IMG/VR virus record: IMGVR_UViG_3300008267_000827
Location: 1 to 25,445 of that record
Direction: 5' to 3' (one strand)
DNA length: 25,445 nt
Source of the DNA: a virus
Position 1 is the first letter of the stretch. Each line of letters starts with the position of its first letter. A model generated the notes under the pieces. That model had not been told where the DNA came from. It ran no database searches and worked only from the letters and a program-made list of their open reading frames with translations. Of this stretch, positions 8,003 through 14,900 are shown one piece after another. Made by a program: the position numbers and the translations under genes.

Positions 8003-9491
8003 TGTTATTTCCTTGTGCCATATTATTAATTGTATTTAAAGCTTCAACGATTGATTTTGTATTAGCACCACGAGTTTGCTCTGCTTGGTTAGCAGCATCA
8101 GCTTCAATCTTCAATTGTTTAAGAGCTAATTCAGTATTTTGTTTTAGTTCTTGTTGTTGAAGTTCTAATGCCTTACGAGCATTATCTAATTGCATTTGCT
8201 CACGTTCTAATTCAAGTTTAGCAGCATCAGTTTGAGCTTTTATCATTGCTTTTTCACGTTCAACTTGAGCCAACACTTTAGCAGCCTCTGTATTTGGGTC
8301 TGGTTTAGGTGGTTGTGGTTGTGAAAGAATTTCATTTTGCTCTGGAGTAATTTCATTCATGAATTGAGCAGCATCTTTAAATCCAGCCATGTTAATAAAC
8401 TTCGCCAATGTGTTGCGATATTGCATTAAGTTCACTAATGGATTAGATAAGCCATATGTTTGAATGATTTGTTCTTGTTTTTGTAAAATCATTTGCATTG
8501 TGGCTAATTGTTCTTGACGAGTACCAGTACCTAAACCTACGTTAATAGATACATTGTATTGGTCATTCCATTCACGAGGATTAAATGGTACAAATTTGCC
8601 ATTTATACGCACTAAACGCTCTTTATCTTGATATTTGCATAGTAACTGCAAGATGCCTTTGAAAAGCGATTTAACACCTGTTTCTGCAAAGATACGGGCT
8701 ATTAATTCAAGCTTTCCTGCACTTGCTTGTGACATTGCTGATACAGCAGCAGCTGTTACGTTTTGTAAGATGTTAGGATCAATGCCATTTTGTGAATCTG
8801 ATACACCTGTACGTCTAGCTTGTACGCCATCTAGGTATTCAAGCATTGGGAATGAACCTGCTGTAGTTGGTTGTACAGTTAATGGTACAATTGCGTTAGG
8901 ATTTTTCATTCTAACGACACCACCAGCTGTAGATGTCAATAAATCATCAAGATTTACTTGTCCTTCTACTGCACCAACACGATAATTGTTAGTTAAATAG
9001 AGGTTGTCTAGCATTTGACGTAAAACAGTTGATTTAATAAGCTGTAAATCAAGTGCACGGTCAGCTAAAGATTGTCCGTAGAATTTATGTGGGATTGGAA
9101 TTGGGCAAAGTGAGTGGAATGGAATATAATCACACTCTTTATCTTCTAAAATCTCATTAGAAGCGTATACAATGCGTCTTAATTCTGCAATACCGTCATT
9201 ATTGTAGTCAACTTTGATGTAGCATTCGTAAACTTCTACCACTTCCATAGATTGATCTTGTGAACCCATAGAATTTGGTTGTTCGCCACGAGAATAACGA
9301 GCAATTCTGTCAGGACTAAACTCTAAAGTATCACCAGATTCTAGTGAATCTACTAAATCTTTGTCAAAACCCATAGCAACTAACTCTGAACGAGTCATCA
9401 TTCTACGATGTGCTACAAATGGTGAGTCTTGTATAGTTACAGCACGTTTAGAAATTAAGAATTCTTCTGGTGGAACGTTTTCTACGACCAC
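7992..9491 (-). CDS. Portal protein, C-terminal part (separated by a frameshift)
   Basis: This 499-residue frame carries the bulk of a P22-like portal: ENVPPEEFLISKRAVTIQDS, FVAHRRMMTRSELV, YIPFHSLCPIPIPHKFYGQS, DNLYLTNNYRVGA, GVVRMKNPNAIVPL, and a C-terminal Gln/Ala/Glu-rich coiled coil (about 395-480) like the barrel helix of long portals. Its frame is open upstream to 9587, and residues encoded just before 9491 (EVKVKRTKKEGKV) also fit the portal family, so the GTG at 9491 is not a natural start. The N-terminal portion is in another frame at 9515-9949. See the separate finding. The portal forms the ring through which DNA is packaged. Confidence 0.85.
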   Translation of the reverse strand: MVVENVPPEEFLISKRAVTIQDSPFVAHRRMMTRSELVAMGFDKDLVDSLESGDTLEFSPDRIARYSRGEQPNSMGSQDQSMEVVEVYECYIKVDYNNDGIAELRRIVYASNEILEDKECDYIPFHSLCPIPIPHKFYGQSLADRALDLQLIKSTVLRQMLDNLYLTNNYRVGAVEGQVNLDDLLTSTAGGVVRMKNPNAIVPLTVQPTTAGSFPMLEYLDGVQARRTGVSDSQNGIDPNILQNVTAAAVSAMSQASAGKLELIARIFAETGVKSLFKGILQLLCKYQDKERLVRINGKFVPFNPREWNDQYNVSINVGLGTGTRQEQLATMQMILQKQEQIIQTYGLSNPLVNLMQYRNTLAKFINMAGFKDAAQFMNEITPEQNEILSQPQPPKPDPNTEAAKVLAQVEREKAMIKAQTDAAKLELEREQMQLDNARKALELQQQELKQNTELALKQLKIEADAANQAEQTRGANTKSIVEALNTINNMAQGNNNVQ

Positions 9492-9514
9492 TTTACCTTC
9501 TTTTTTAGTGCGTT

Positions 9515-9949
9515 TTACCTTAACTTCGTGTTCACGTTTAACATTTTGGAAACTTTTACGATACCAGTCTTTTGTAGAAGTGCGTCTTTAAACCAGTTAT
9601 GTAGAATTAAGAAGCCATCGTTTTGTCTGTAGAATACCCAGTTACAATATTCTGTAGCTTGTTGTGCAAAAGGTTCATCACCATTGTTTGTAGGTTGGAA
9701 TTCAACTACACCGTCTGTAGATGTAAATACACGAATAAGTTGTGGCAATGCTCCGTCTACAACTTCTGCGACTTCACCAGTCACAATTTGTGATTTACCT
9801 TCTACTTCGTTACCATATGGCTCACGAAGATAGTATTCAAGTGCTTCTTGACGTTCTGCAACCGTGTCTGTTTCGACATAGCCAATAGAATCATCAATTT
9901 CAGACTCGACAATGCTTTTTAATTTGTTAATATCCATTAAACTATCCAT
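9515..9949 (-). CDS. Portal protein, N-terminal part (ends early at a frameshift)
   Basis: A 144-residue frame that begins MDSLMDINKLKSIVESEID and contains EALEYYLREPYGNEVEGKSQ, EVVDGALPQLIRVFTS, CNWVFYRQNDGFLILHNWFK and ALLQKTGIVKV, all standard N-terminal portal motifs of the P22-like family. After IVKV the frame breaks, reads about ten unrelated residues and stops. The remaining portal sequence resumes in the -1 frame. The start overlaps the large terminase stop by 13 bp. The alternative start is the second Met (MDINKL). Either a sequencing or assembly error or a genuine mutation; the virion needs an intact portal. Confidence 0.85.
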   Translation of the reverse strand: MDSLMDINKLKSIVESEIDDSIGYVETDTVAERQEALEYYLREPYGNEVEGKSQIVTGEVAEVVDGALPQLIRVFTSTDGVVEFQPTNNGDEPFAQQATEYCNWVFYRQNDGFLILHNWFKDALLQKTGIVKVSKMLNVNTKLR

Positions 9950-11205
9950 TTAGTGTTTACGTTAATAGGTCTATTCCATTCTTCAGCTGGACTTTCATCC
10001 AAACCTGTTGCTAGGTATCTAAATGAGTCAGCAGCATGAGATGACCAATCATGTAATGGTCTATCATGGAATACAGCTCTTTTCTCATCATAGTGTCTAC
10101 GATAGTTACGAAGAGCATCTAAACCTTGTTTTGTTTTAGGGTCAAACCAGCATCTTGGAATTATTCGTCTAACTGCTTGTATGCCATCCATAACATTAAG
10201 GCGAGGAGCAGTAACAATTGATAATCCTGCATCTTCTAAAGTCTCCTTACGAGATTTACCAGTGCCTAATTCTCTTACTTCTACGTCATGTGGAAGTATG
10301 TGTGTAAAGTGTGCATAGTCGTTATCTCTTAACCATGACACATAATAGTCTAGACCTTGACCATGATTTTCCATATAGTCAATAAGTCTTATTTCTTTAC
10401 CAGTTAATTGTGCTACCCATATCGATGTTGAATCAGATATACCCAAGTCCCAAGAGGTATAACTTCTACATAAATCATCACGAGGTATGTCTGTGATGTG
10501 TGCTTTTTCTTCTATTTCATTTATAAGTTTAGAGTAGAAAGAACCTTCTACAGGAGCATTGAATGAACATTCAAACTCTTGCATAAATTTATCTTCACCC
10601 ATTTCTGCACGGGCTGCTGATAATTCTGATTCATTTAAAAGCTTTGTGTCACTAGATTTAAATTCTAATAATTTCCATCCTTGTCCTTCAGCAGCACGAT
10701 CTCTTAAACCCTTGAAGTGATTGTTGCCTTTGGGAGTTCCCATTGCAACACAGAAACCTAATCGGTCTGTAAGTGCAGGGCGGATAATGTCACTGAAGAC
10801 AGATGGATTTATATTACCTACTTCGTCTATGACGGCACCATCTAGATAGATACCACGAAGTGAGTCTGGGTTATCTGCACCATAAAGTGAGATACGTCTA
10901 CCCATGAAGTCTACACGAAGTTCAGCGATGTTTACTTTAGCACCTAGAGGTCTAGTATAGTTTACTAGATAGTCCCATGCGATACGTTTAGATTGGTTAT
11001 ATGTAGGAGCTACATATGCGTATCTAGGGTCTTTCTTATCACATGTAAGTGCACTATGTATAAGTTGGTTAATGGCTGATACAGTTTTACCCATACGTCT
11101 GTGGGCTACTACTACTACGAATCTGTTATCTTTAACAGCGTTGTGTATTAGTTTTTGCGGGACACGGGGTCTGTATCCAGTATCTAAAGTTTTTTGCGAC
11201 TCCAT
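9937..11205 (-). CDS. Terminase large subunit
   Basis: A 422-residue packaging motor. The ATPase Walker A is AHRRMGKT at 34-41, an adenine-binding glutamine is probably Q17 in PQKL, and Walker B with catalytic Glu is LDGAVIDE at 121-128. A coupling-type motif MGTPKGNN lies at 155-162. The nuclease domain starts SWDLGISDS, with D253 as the probable first metal ligand, and D393 in HAADSFRY as a late ligand. All expected elements are intact. Its closest relatives, by motif style, are large terminases of short-tailed phages. It lies in the late operon between a run of small basic genes and the portal gene. It would cut and pump DNA into the procapsid through the portal. Confidence 0.95.
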   Translation of the reverse strand: MESQKTLDTGYRPRVPQKLIHNAVKDNRFVVVVAHRRMGKTVSAINQLIHSALTCDKKDPRYAYVAPTYNQSKRIAWDYLVNYTRPLGAKVNIAELRVDFMGRRISLYGADNPDSLRGIYLDGAVIDEVGNINPSVFSDIIRPALTDRLGFCVAMGTPKGNNHFKGLRDRAAEGQGWKLLEFKSSDTKLLNESELSAARAEMGEDKFMQEFECSFNAPVEGSFYSKLINEIEEKAHITDIPRDDLCRSYTSWDLGISDSTSIWVAQLTGKEIRLIDYMENHGQGLDYYVSWLRDNDYAHFTHILPHDVEVRELGTGKSRKETLEDAGLSIVTAPRLNVMDGIQAVRRIIPRCWFDPKTKQGLDALRNYRRHYDEKRAVFHDRPLHDWSSHAADSFRYLATGLDESPAEEWNRPINVNTKWIV

Positions 11206-11233
11206 ATAGGGTCATCGCCTCCTAGTTAATAAA

Positions 11234-11485
11234 TTACCACTTTACTTTGTTAGCCCAATATGCGGCAGACATCTTTCCTTTTGCTATGTTTTTAGCGTGC
11301 CTAGCTTTAAAAGACTTGGCTCTTGCTGTATCTGTTTTATCACCACTTACACCCTTTTGTCCAAAGCGTATAAGTTTTTCTTTGTCACCTTCTTTAGCTA
11401 ATACAGCGTGTGACTTTGTTGGGTGATTAGGTGTCTTCTTTGGCTTGTTAAAACCAGAGAATGTTTCTTTACCTTTTTTAATCAT
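11234..11485 (-). CDS. Small lysine-rich protein
   Basis: An 83-residue, strongly basic protein ending ARHAKNIAKGKMSAAYWANKVKW. That C-terminal pattern (KARHAKNI...G.MSAAYWANK.KW) recurs in small proteins of many phages, but I know of no assigned role. Its ATG overlaps the stop of the next upstream mini-gene (ATGA), which suggests coupled translation. The high charge would suit DNA or RNA contact or packaging inside the head, but this is inference. Confidence 0.7.
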   Translation of the reverse strand: MIKKGKETFSGFNKPKKTPNHPTKSHAVLAKEGDKEKLIRFGQKGVSGDKTDTARAKSFKARHAKNIAKGKMSAAYWANKVKW

Positions 11486-11595
11486 TTCTTTTTAGGTTTT
11501 GCAACTACTTTTTTACCCGCTTTTTTAGCGTATTCTTTAGCTTCTTTCTTACCTTTTTCTGTGTAAGCAAATTTCTTCTTTCCGACCATTGGCAT
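11482..11595 (-). CDS. Tiny lysine-rich protein
   Basis: A 37-residue ORF starting MPMVGKKKFAYTEKGKKEAK and ending in Lys-rich KPKKK; 16 of 37 residues are Lys. The stop overlaps the start of the next gene (ATGA). FAYTEKGKKEAKEYAKKAG resembles short basic peptides found beside terminases in other phages. No function can be assigned. A spurious ORF is possible, but composition, spacing and overlap with both neighbours favour a real gene. Confidence 0.6.
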   Translation of the reverse strand: MPMVGKKKFAYTEKGKKEAKEYAKKAGKKVVAKPKKK

Positions 11596-11597
11596 GA

Positions 11598-11744
11598 TTA
11601 TTTACCTTTCTTTGCTGTCTTTGCTGATTGTTTAAATTGTTTTGCAGTGGGTGCACCTTTACTACCTACCTTACGCATCTTCTCGCCAGAACCTTCTGCG
11701 ATACGTTTACGTTTAGCGTGTATGTTAGCGTATAGACCTTTCAT
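11598..11744 (-). CDS. Small conserved basic phage protein (GLYANIHAKRKRI type)
   Basis: A 48-residue ORF starting MKGLYANIHAKRKRIAEGSG and continuing EKMRKVGSKGAPTAKQFKQS. The GLYANIHAKRKRI..GSGEKMRK.GSKGAPTA.AF motif is a recognisable mini-protein motif that recurs in many unrelated tailed phages; its role is unknown. The stop lies 3 bp before the next gene's start, and its start overlaps the end of the upstream gene by one base (TAATG). The sequence is highly basic. Strong motif match makes this a confident call despite the size. Confidence 0.75.
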   Translation of the reverse strand: MKGLYANIHAKRKRIAEGSGEKMRKVGSKGAPTAKQFKQSAKTAKKGK

Positions 11745-12052
11745 TATCTGTATCCCAAGTATCTTAATAAAGTACCGATATCCATAGGTGCTTGTGTATT
11801 TTGCACAGATAAGCCACCACCCATAGGTGCTACGTTAGTCATTGTATTGCCCATTGGATTTGTTTGTTGGTAATAAGACACAGCTTGTGGGTTAGATTGG
11901 AATGCGTTTTGTCTAGAGAACTCATCCAATTGTCTTTTCATTTCTTCAAATTTGAGTGCTTCCATTTCAGCAGGGGTGAGTTGGCTATATGCAGATTGTA
12001 CTGCAGCAGCTGCCTCTGGTGATTTAGATTTTAATAATTCTAATAATCCCAT
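11744..12052 (-). CDS. Hypothetical late-operon protein
   Basis: A 102-residue protein with a helical N-terminal half (LLELLKSKSPEAAAAVQSAY, then LTPAEMEALKFEEMKRQLDEF) and a Gln/Asn/Pro/Met-rich second half (about 50-90) that looks disordered. The C-terminus is hydrophobic (IGTLLRYLGYR). I do not recognise the family. It lies 111 bp after the small terminase and overlaps the next mini-gene by one base. A structural or packaging accessory role is plausible from position only. Confidence 0.6.
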   Translation of the reverse strand: MGLLELLKSKSPEAAAAVQSAYSQLTPAEMEALKFEEMKRQLDEFSRQNAFQSNPQAVSYYQQTNPMGNTMTNVAPMGGGLSVQNTQAPMDIGTLLRYLGYR

Positions 12053-12163
12053 AATAATATCCTATAAAAAATTTGGGTACTGGCGTTTTAAAAAAGGTTG
12101 AAAAAAGTATTCTATAAAAAAAAGGGGGGTGGCTACTCTATATAAATAGATTTATCTGTTTAT

Positions 12164-12580
12164 TTATTCTATACCTGTAATGATTTTTACTTCTACAGGA
12201 GAGCCATCTGGATTGCCACTAATCTCATGCTGTGTAGATTCTTTCCAACGTGCACGAGACTTAAGCCAGAAGATCATAGCTGTTGTGTTGCCTTCTTTAG
12301 CTTGTTTAAATAAAGTCTCTGCTACAGATGCGTTAGCCTCAATACGTCCTTTGTCAAGCTCTTCCTTATAGTACTTGACAAGTGTGTCATGTGAGATGGA
12401 TAGTACGGATGCGATATCTTCATGGCGTGTGCCTACTGTAGATAACATGTAAACTCTATTTCGGGTGTCCGCATTTGGAAGGTGCGGGGGTCGTCCTACT
12501 TTCCCGCCTTCTTCTATCGTGTCAATAGGGTTATCGATCGCAGCCTCTATTACTTGAGAATGATTATCATTATCGCTCAT
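12164..12580 (-). CDS. Terminase small subunit-like HTH protein
   Basis: A 138-residue protein with a helix-turn-helix at about 45-75 (VGTRHEDIASVLSISHDTLVK) followed by ELDKGRIEANASVAETLFKQA and a C-terminal IFWLKSRARWKE. GRP..., a DIA.VL.IS..TL.K HTH and FWLK.RARW.E is the usual sequence of small terminase / DNA-recognition proteins in many proteobacterial phages. It precedes the large terminase by about 1 kb, an expected order. Codons 3-8 of this gene contain a Fur-box-like 19-mer. The start ATG has AAGGTAATAAA upstream. It would recognise the packaging site. Confidence 0.85.
   Translation of the reverse strand: MSDNDNHSQVIEAAIDNPIDTIEEGGKVGRPPHLPNADTRNRVYMLSTVGTRHEDIASVLSISHDTLVKYYKEELDKGRIEANASVAETLFKQAKEGNTTAMIFWLKSRARWKESTQHEISGNPDGSPVEVKIITGIE
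12556..12574 (-). promoter_or_regulatory. Fur-box-like 19-mer inside the start of the small terminase gene
   Basis: Minus strand GATAATGATAATCATTCTC matches the textbook Fur box GATAATGATAATCATTATC at 18 of 19 positions. It overlaps codons for Asp-Asn-Asp-Asn-His-Ser, which by themselves can create such a string, so it may be coincidental. A related site lies at 15062-15080. Confidence 0.4.
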
Positions 12581-12670
12581 TTTATTACCTTAAATTAATT
12601 ATATTGTCAATCTATTTATTTATTATTTATTGCCTATATTGGCATGGATCTTGCTAGCCTCTTATCACTG

Positions 12671-12721
12671 TTACAATTTGTTACAATTTACTTATTGACA
12701 ATGTAATAGTCTTTATACAAT
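12671..12721 (+). promoter_or_regulatory. Promoter of the plus-strand island with an upstream tandem repeat
   Basis: TTGACA at 12695-12700 and TACAAT at 12716-12721 are separated by 15 bp, close to a sigma-70 promoter though with a short spacer. Just before the -35 lies a tandem repeat, TTACAATTTG TTACAATTTA (12671-12690), a possible activator or repressor site. The first island gene starts 39 bp after the -10. The region 12581-12759 also separates the island from the leftward small terminase gene. Confidence 0.6.
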
Positions 12722-12759
12722 ATGAGCATGTAACATTTATTAATTGACAAGGGGAAATC

Positions 12760-13062
12760 ATGAAATCAATCATTATATACACCGATCCTTCTCATGGATG
12801 GGCTAAAGTAACCATAAAAGAGCTATTAAAGCTTAATATACTGGATAAGATCAGTACTTATTCATATATACATAAAAACGGACTTAATGCCTATCTTGAA
12901 GAAGATTGTGACCTAGGCTTATATCTAAAGACATTAGATTCTAAAGGTATTAAGTTTAAATTCATAGAAAAGCATACAAATAAATCAAGTAAGATAAGAT
13001 CATACAATCGTTATACATTAGGGATAAATTATAAATCCCCTTTTTTAAGTACGATTAATTAA
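12760..13062 (+). CDS. Conserved phage/plasmid hypothetical protein
   Basis: A 100-residue protein beginning MKSIIIYTDPSHGWAKV and containing YSYIHKNGLNAYLEEDCD and IRSYNRYTLG. The order D..HGW.KV, then ISTYSY, then YLEEDCD, then basic R.YNR is a pattern that I recall from short proteins of mobile elements, without an assigned function. First gene after the island promoter, with AAGGGGAAATC ribosome site. No membrane segment. Expression is probably early and independent of the late operon. Confidence 0.65.
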   Translation: MKSIIIYTDPSHGWAKVTIKELLKLNILDKISTYSYIHKNGLNAYLEEDCDLGLYLKTLDSKGIKFKFIEKHTNKSSKIRSYNRYTLGINYKSPFLSTIN

Positions 13063-13065
13063 AGA

Positions 13066-13093
13066 TTGACAATTTATAACACTGTAATACACT
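13066..13093 (+). promoter_or_regulatory. Possible second island promoter
   Basis: TTGACA at 13066-13071 with TACACT at 13088-13093 (16 bp spacer, four of six -10 matches) lies 30 bp before the next gene. The region between the two island genes is only 60 bp, so an internal promoter is plausible. A third TTGACA (13360-13365) with GATAAT 16 bp later occurs inside the 13329 gene and may be chance. Confidence 0.4.
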
Positions 13094-13122
13094 ATATAAA
13101 CTTAACAATATAAAGGATTAAT

Positions 13123-13326
13123 ATGAATACCATGCAAGGATTAAAAGAGTACATAAAAGCATTAGAGAATCATGATTGGCATTATAGCTATAGCGATGAT
13201 CATCAAGCCTATATGAAAGGCATTAATGAAAAGCATAATTTAAGGCAGCTAGCAATGACATATGACCATAATTTTCAAATATGGGATAGTGTCGCACCTG
13301 ATCAATATAAACAAGGGGCATATTAA
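13123..13326 (+). CDS. Small hypothetical protein
   Basis: A 67-residue protein, MNTMQGLKEYIKALENHDWH then YSYSDDHQAYMKG, followed by RQLAMTYDHNFQIWDSVAP. It is rich in Tyr, His and Asp. I do not recognise it. An AAAGGATTAAT ribosome site precedes the ATG. It belongs to the plus-strand island operon, upstream of a close neighbour 2 bp away. Confidence 0.6.
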   Translation: MNTMQGLKEYIKALENHDWHYSYSDDHQAYMKGINEKHNLRQLAMTYDHNFQIWDSVAPDQYKQGAY

Positions 13327-13328
13327 TC

Positions 13329-13505
13329 ATGAATAAACTTATCAAGGCTTTAAATAGTATTGACAATGTAAAACGATTTGAGATAATTACAATATCCGAT
13401 AAGTCCGATGATCAATTCTTATATGATGATGAATTAGCGGACTATAACAATATGCTAGCTAGTAAGCATGGGGATTATTCATCAATCAATTTAGAGGATC
13501 AATAA
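13329..13505 (+). CDS. Small acidic hypothetical protein
   Basis: A 58-residue ORF (ATG at 13329), beginning MNKLIKALNSIDNVKRFEI and ending SINLEDQ. It is acidic, with an Asp-rich middle (DKSDDQFLYDDELAD). It starts 2 bp after the previous stop and is followed 2 bp later by the next gene, which strongly suggests an operon. No function can be assigned. Confidence 0.5.
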   Translation: MNKLIKALNSIDNVKRFEIITISDKSDDQFLYDDELADYNNMLASKHGDYSSINLEDQ

Positions 13506-13507
13506 CA

Positions 13508-13591
13508 ATGACTATTATTAAAGATTTTTTAATACTTGCTTTTTTCTTTATAAGCTTTTATAGCTGGATTCTTTTATTCTTAATATTTTAA
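13508..13591 (+). CDS. 27-residue single-span membrane peptide
   Basis: A tiny ORF that starts MTIIKDFLILAFFFISFYSW and ends LLFLIF. Nearly all residues after Lys5 are hydrophobic, so it would be one transmembrane helix. It lies 2 bp after the preceding gene, fitting an operon, and is followed by AAGGGGCTTAAA before the next start. Could be a holin-like or toxin-like membrane peptide, but this is a guess; a random AT-rich ORF is also possible. Confidence 0.4.
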   Translation: MTIIKDFLILAFFFISFYSWILLFLIF

Positions 13592-13602
13592 AGGGGCTTA
13601 AA

Positions 13603-13842
13603 ATGATTAATCAAAATTTCGATAGCGGTTACAATGCGGGGCTTGATGCCCTTGAAAAACTGTCTTTAATAGATCAAAATCCCGATCATGCCATGTTAGC
13701 GGGCATTTTATCGTCAATAATGAATTGCATTTATTATTATGCCCCTAGCGAAAAGGCAGCTAGTGAGCTTGTACAATTTGCCGTTGATTTTGCAAAAGAC
13801 GAAAATGCCAAAATAGGCATGAATTTACCTAAAGGGGCTTAA
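13603..13842 (+). CDS. Small helical hypothetical protein
   Basis: A 79-residue protein, MINQNFDSGYNAGLDALEKL, with HAMLAGILSSIMNCIYYYAP and a C-terminal helix rich in Ala, Asp and Lys. It may be mostly helical. Preceded by AAGGGGCTTAAA, a G-rich ribosome site repeated before other island genes. It ends 2 bp before the next gene. Function unknown. Confidence 0.6.
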   Translation: MINQNFDSGYNAGLDALEKLSLIDQNPDHAMLAGILSSIMNCIYYYAPSEKAASELVQFAVDFAKDENAKIGMNLPKGA

Positions 13843-13844
13843 AT

Positions 13845-14030
13845 ATGTATATTATCGATTTTAAAGAAAAGAAAATAGCCCGTTTTGATAATCAGGGCTT
13901 AATGCTGTTTATGAATGAATTATTCAAATATAAAGACAGCGGGCTTATAAATCAACGTTATTTCTTTTGTAATACAAAAAAACTAGCTAATCAAATAATA
14001 AAGCAAGCTTTAGGCGGTAAGCCTATTTAA
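13845..14030 (+). CDS. Small hypothetical protein
   Basis: A 61-residue basic protein, MYIIDFKEKKIARFDNQGL with FCNTKKLANQIIKQALGGKP at the C-terminus. No known motif. It shares the AAGGGGCTTAAAT ribosome site type of its neighbour and starts 2 bp after it. Part of the same operon; 83 bp with hairpins separate it from the larger downstream gene. Confidence 0.55.
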   Translation: MYIIDFKEKKIARFDNQGLMLFMNELFKYKDSGLINQRYFFCNTKKLANQIIKQALGGKPI

Positions 14031-14039
14031 ATATATCTT

Positions 14040-14083
14040 TATGCTTATTTTATTAAGTAAGCATAAGGGCTATATTTAGCCTT
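14040..14083 (+). promoter_or_regulatory. Tandem hairpins before the Cys-containing gene
   Basis: TATGCTTA (14040-14047) pairs with TAAGCATA (14058-14065), followed at once by a second stem, AAGG(G)CTA with TAGCCTT across TATT (14064-14083). They lie in the only gap over 80 bp inside the island. They have no strong U tract, so attenuation or RNA processing is more likely than termination. Confidence 0.4.
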
Positions 14084-14113
14084 AACAATTACAATTATAA
14101 AAAGGGTTATAAA

Positions 14114-14851
14114 ATGAGACTATTATCTATTAATCACGATACAAAAACAATTAAAGGGCTTGAAAAAGGGTACTTAACGGGAATTATGTATTTAGCCCCG
14201 TATACTTTAGGCGGCAAAAACTTATGCCCTTTTGCAAAAGCTGCAGGCTGCGAAAAAGCTTGCCTTTATACCGCAGGCAGGGGCATTTTTAACAATGTAC
14301 AAAAAGCCCGCCTTAATCGTACGGCATTATTCAATAATGATATCAATGCATTTATGAATAAGCTTGCTATTGAGATCGATTGCTTGCAAAAAACAGCTAT
14401 TAAAAAGGGTTTAATTCCCGTTATACGTTTAAACGGTACTAGCGACATTGAATTCGAAAATATTAAATTCGATTATGAATTTATGAATAATAAAGTCCGC
14501 AGCGTCACTATTTTTGAATTATTCCCTGATATTCAATTCTATGACTATACAAAAAATCCAAATAGAAAAGAATTGCCAAAAAATTATGACTTAACCTTTA
14601 GCTATTCAAATAAATCAGAATTTCATCGCTTTAATGAAATAGCTATTAAAAACAAAATGAGAATTGCCGTTGTCTTTTCCGATCAAAACTTGCCAGCCTA
14701 TTATCTTAATAGGCAAGTATTAAACGGGGATGAATCGGACTTAACATTTTTAACCCCTAAAAATACTATTTTAGGATTATATGCTAAAGGCAAGGCCAAA
14801 AAAGAGGATAACGGGTTTATTGTAAAAACAATCCCTATTTTAGCTATTTAA
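14114..14851 (+). CDS. Conserved Cys-containing phage/plasmid protein (GP88/DUF7227-like)
   Basis: A 245-residue protein. Residues about 26-60 carry the conserved block LAPYTLGGKNLCPFAKAAG, CEKACLYTAGRG and then a basic helix; C38, C46 and C50 may bind a metal or Fe-S cluster. Other conserved blocks are PVIRLNGTSDIEFE (about 102), ELFPDIQFYDYTKNPNR (about 136) and a C-terminal GLYAKGKAKKE. This matches a family of phage and plasmid proteins of unknown function that I recall as GP88/DUF7227. The DYTKNPNR segment and the paired acidic residues recall a nucleic-acid enzyme, but I cannot assign an activity. It is the last and largest gene of the island, closed by a terminator 20 bp downstream. 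Confidence 0.7.
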   Translation: MRLLSINHDTKTIKGLEKGYLTGIMYLAPYTLGGKNLCPFAKAAGCEKACLYTAGRGIFNNVQKARLNRTALFNNDINAFMNKLAIEIDCLQKTAIKKGLIPVIRLNGTSDIEFENIKFDYEFMNNKVRSVTIFELFPDIQFYDYTKNPNRKELPKNYDLTFSYSNKSEFHRFNEIAIKNKMRIAVVFSDQNLPAYYLNRQVLNGDESDLTFLTPKNTILGLYAKGKAKKEDNGFIVKTIPILAI

Positions 14852-14870
14852 TACTGTTTAAATCGATTTT

Positions 14871-14900
14871 AAGGGGCTTTTTAGCCCCTTTTATCTTTTC
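14871..14900 (+). terminator. Strong intrinsic terminator of the plus-strand island
   Basis: AAGGGGCT (14871-14878), TTTT loop, AGCCCCTT (14883-14890), then TTATCTTTTC. An eight-base GC-rich perfect stem with a U-rich tail ends transcription of the island 20 bp after the last stop. Confidence 0.85.

Noticed and set aside
8635-8985. 116-codon plus-strand ORF opposite the portal
   Set aside because: Lies entirely antisense to conserved portal sequence; no independent support.
9491-9590. Programmed -1 frameshift in the portal
   Set aside because: No X-XXY-YYZ slippery heptamer in the correct phase and a probable missing linker; a sequencing or true mutation is more likely.
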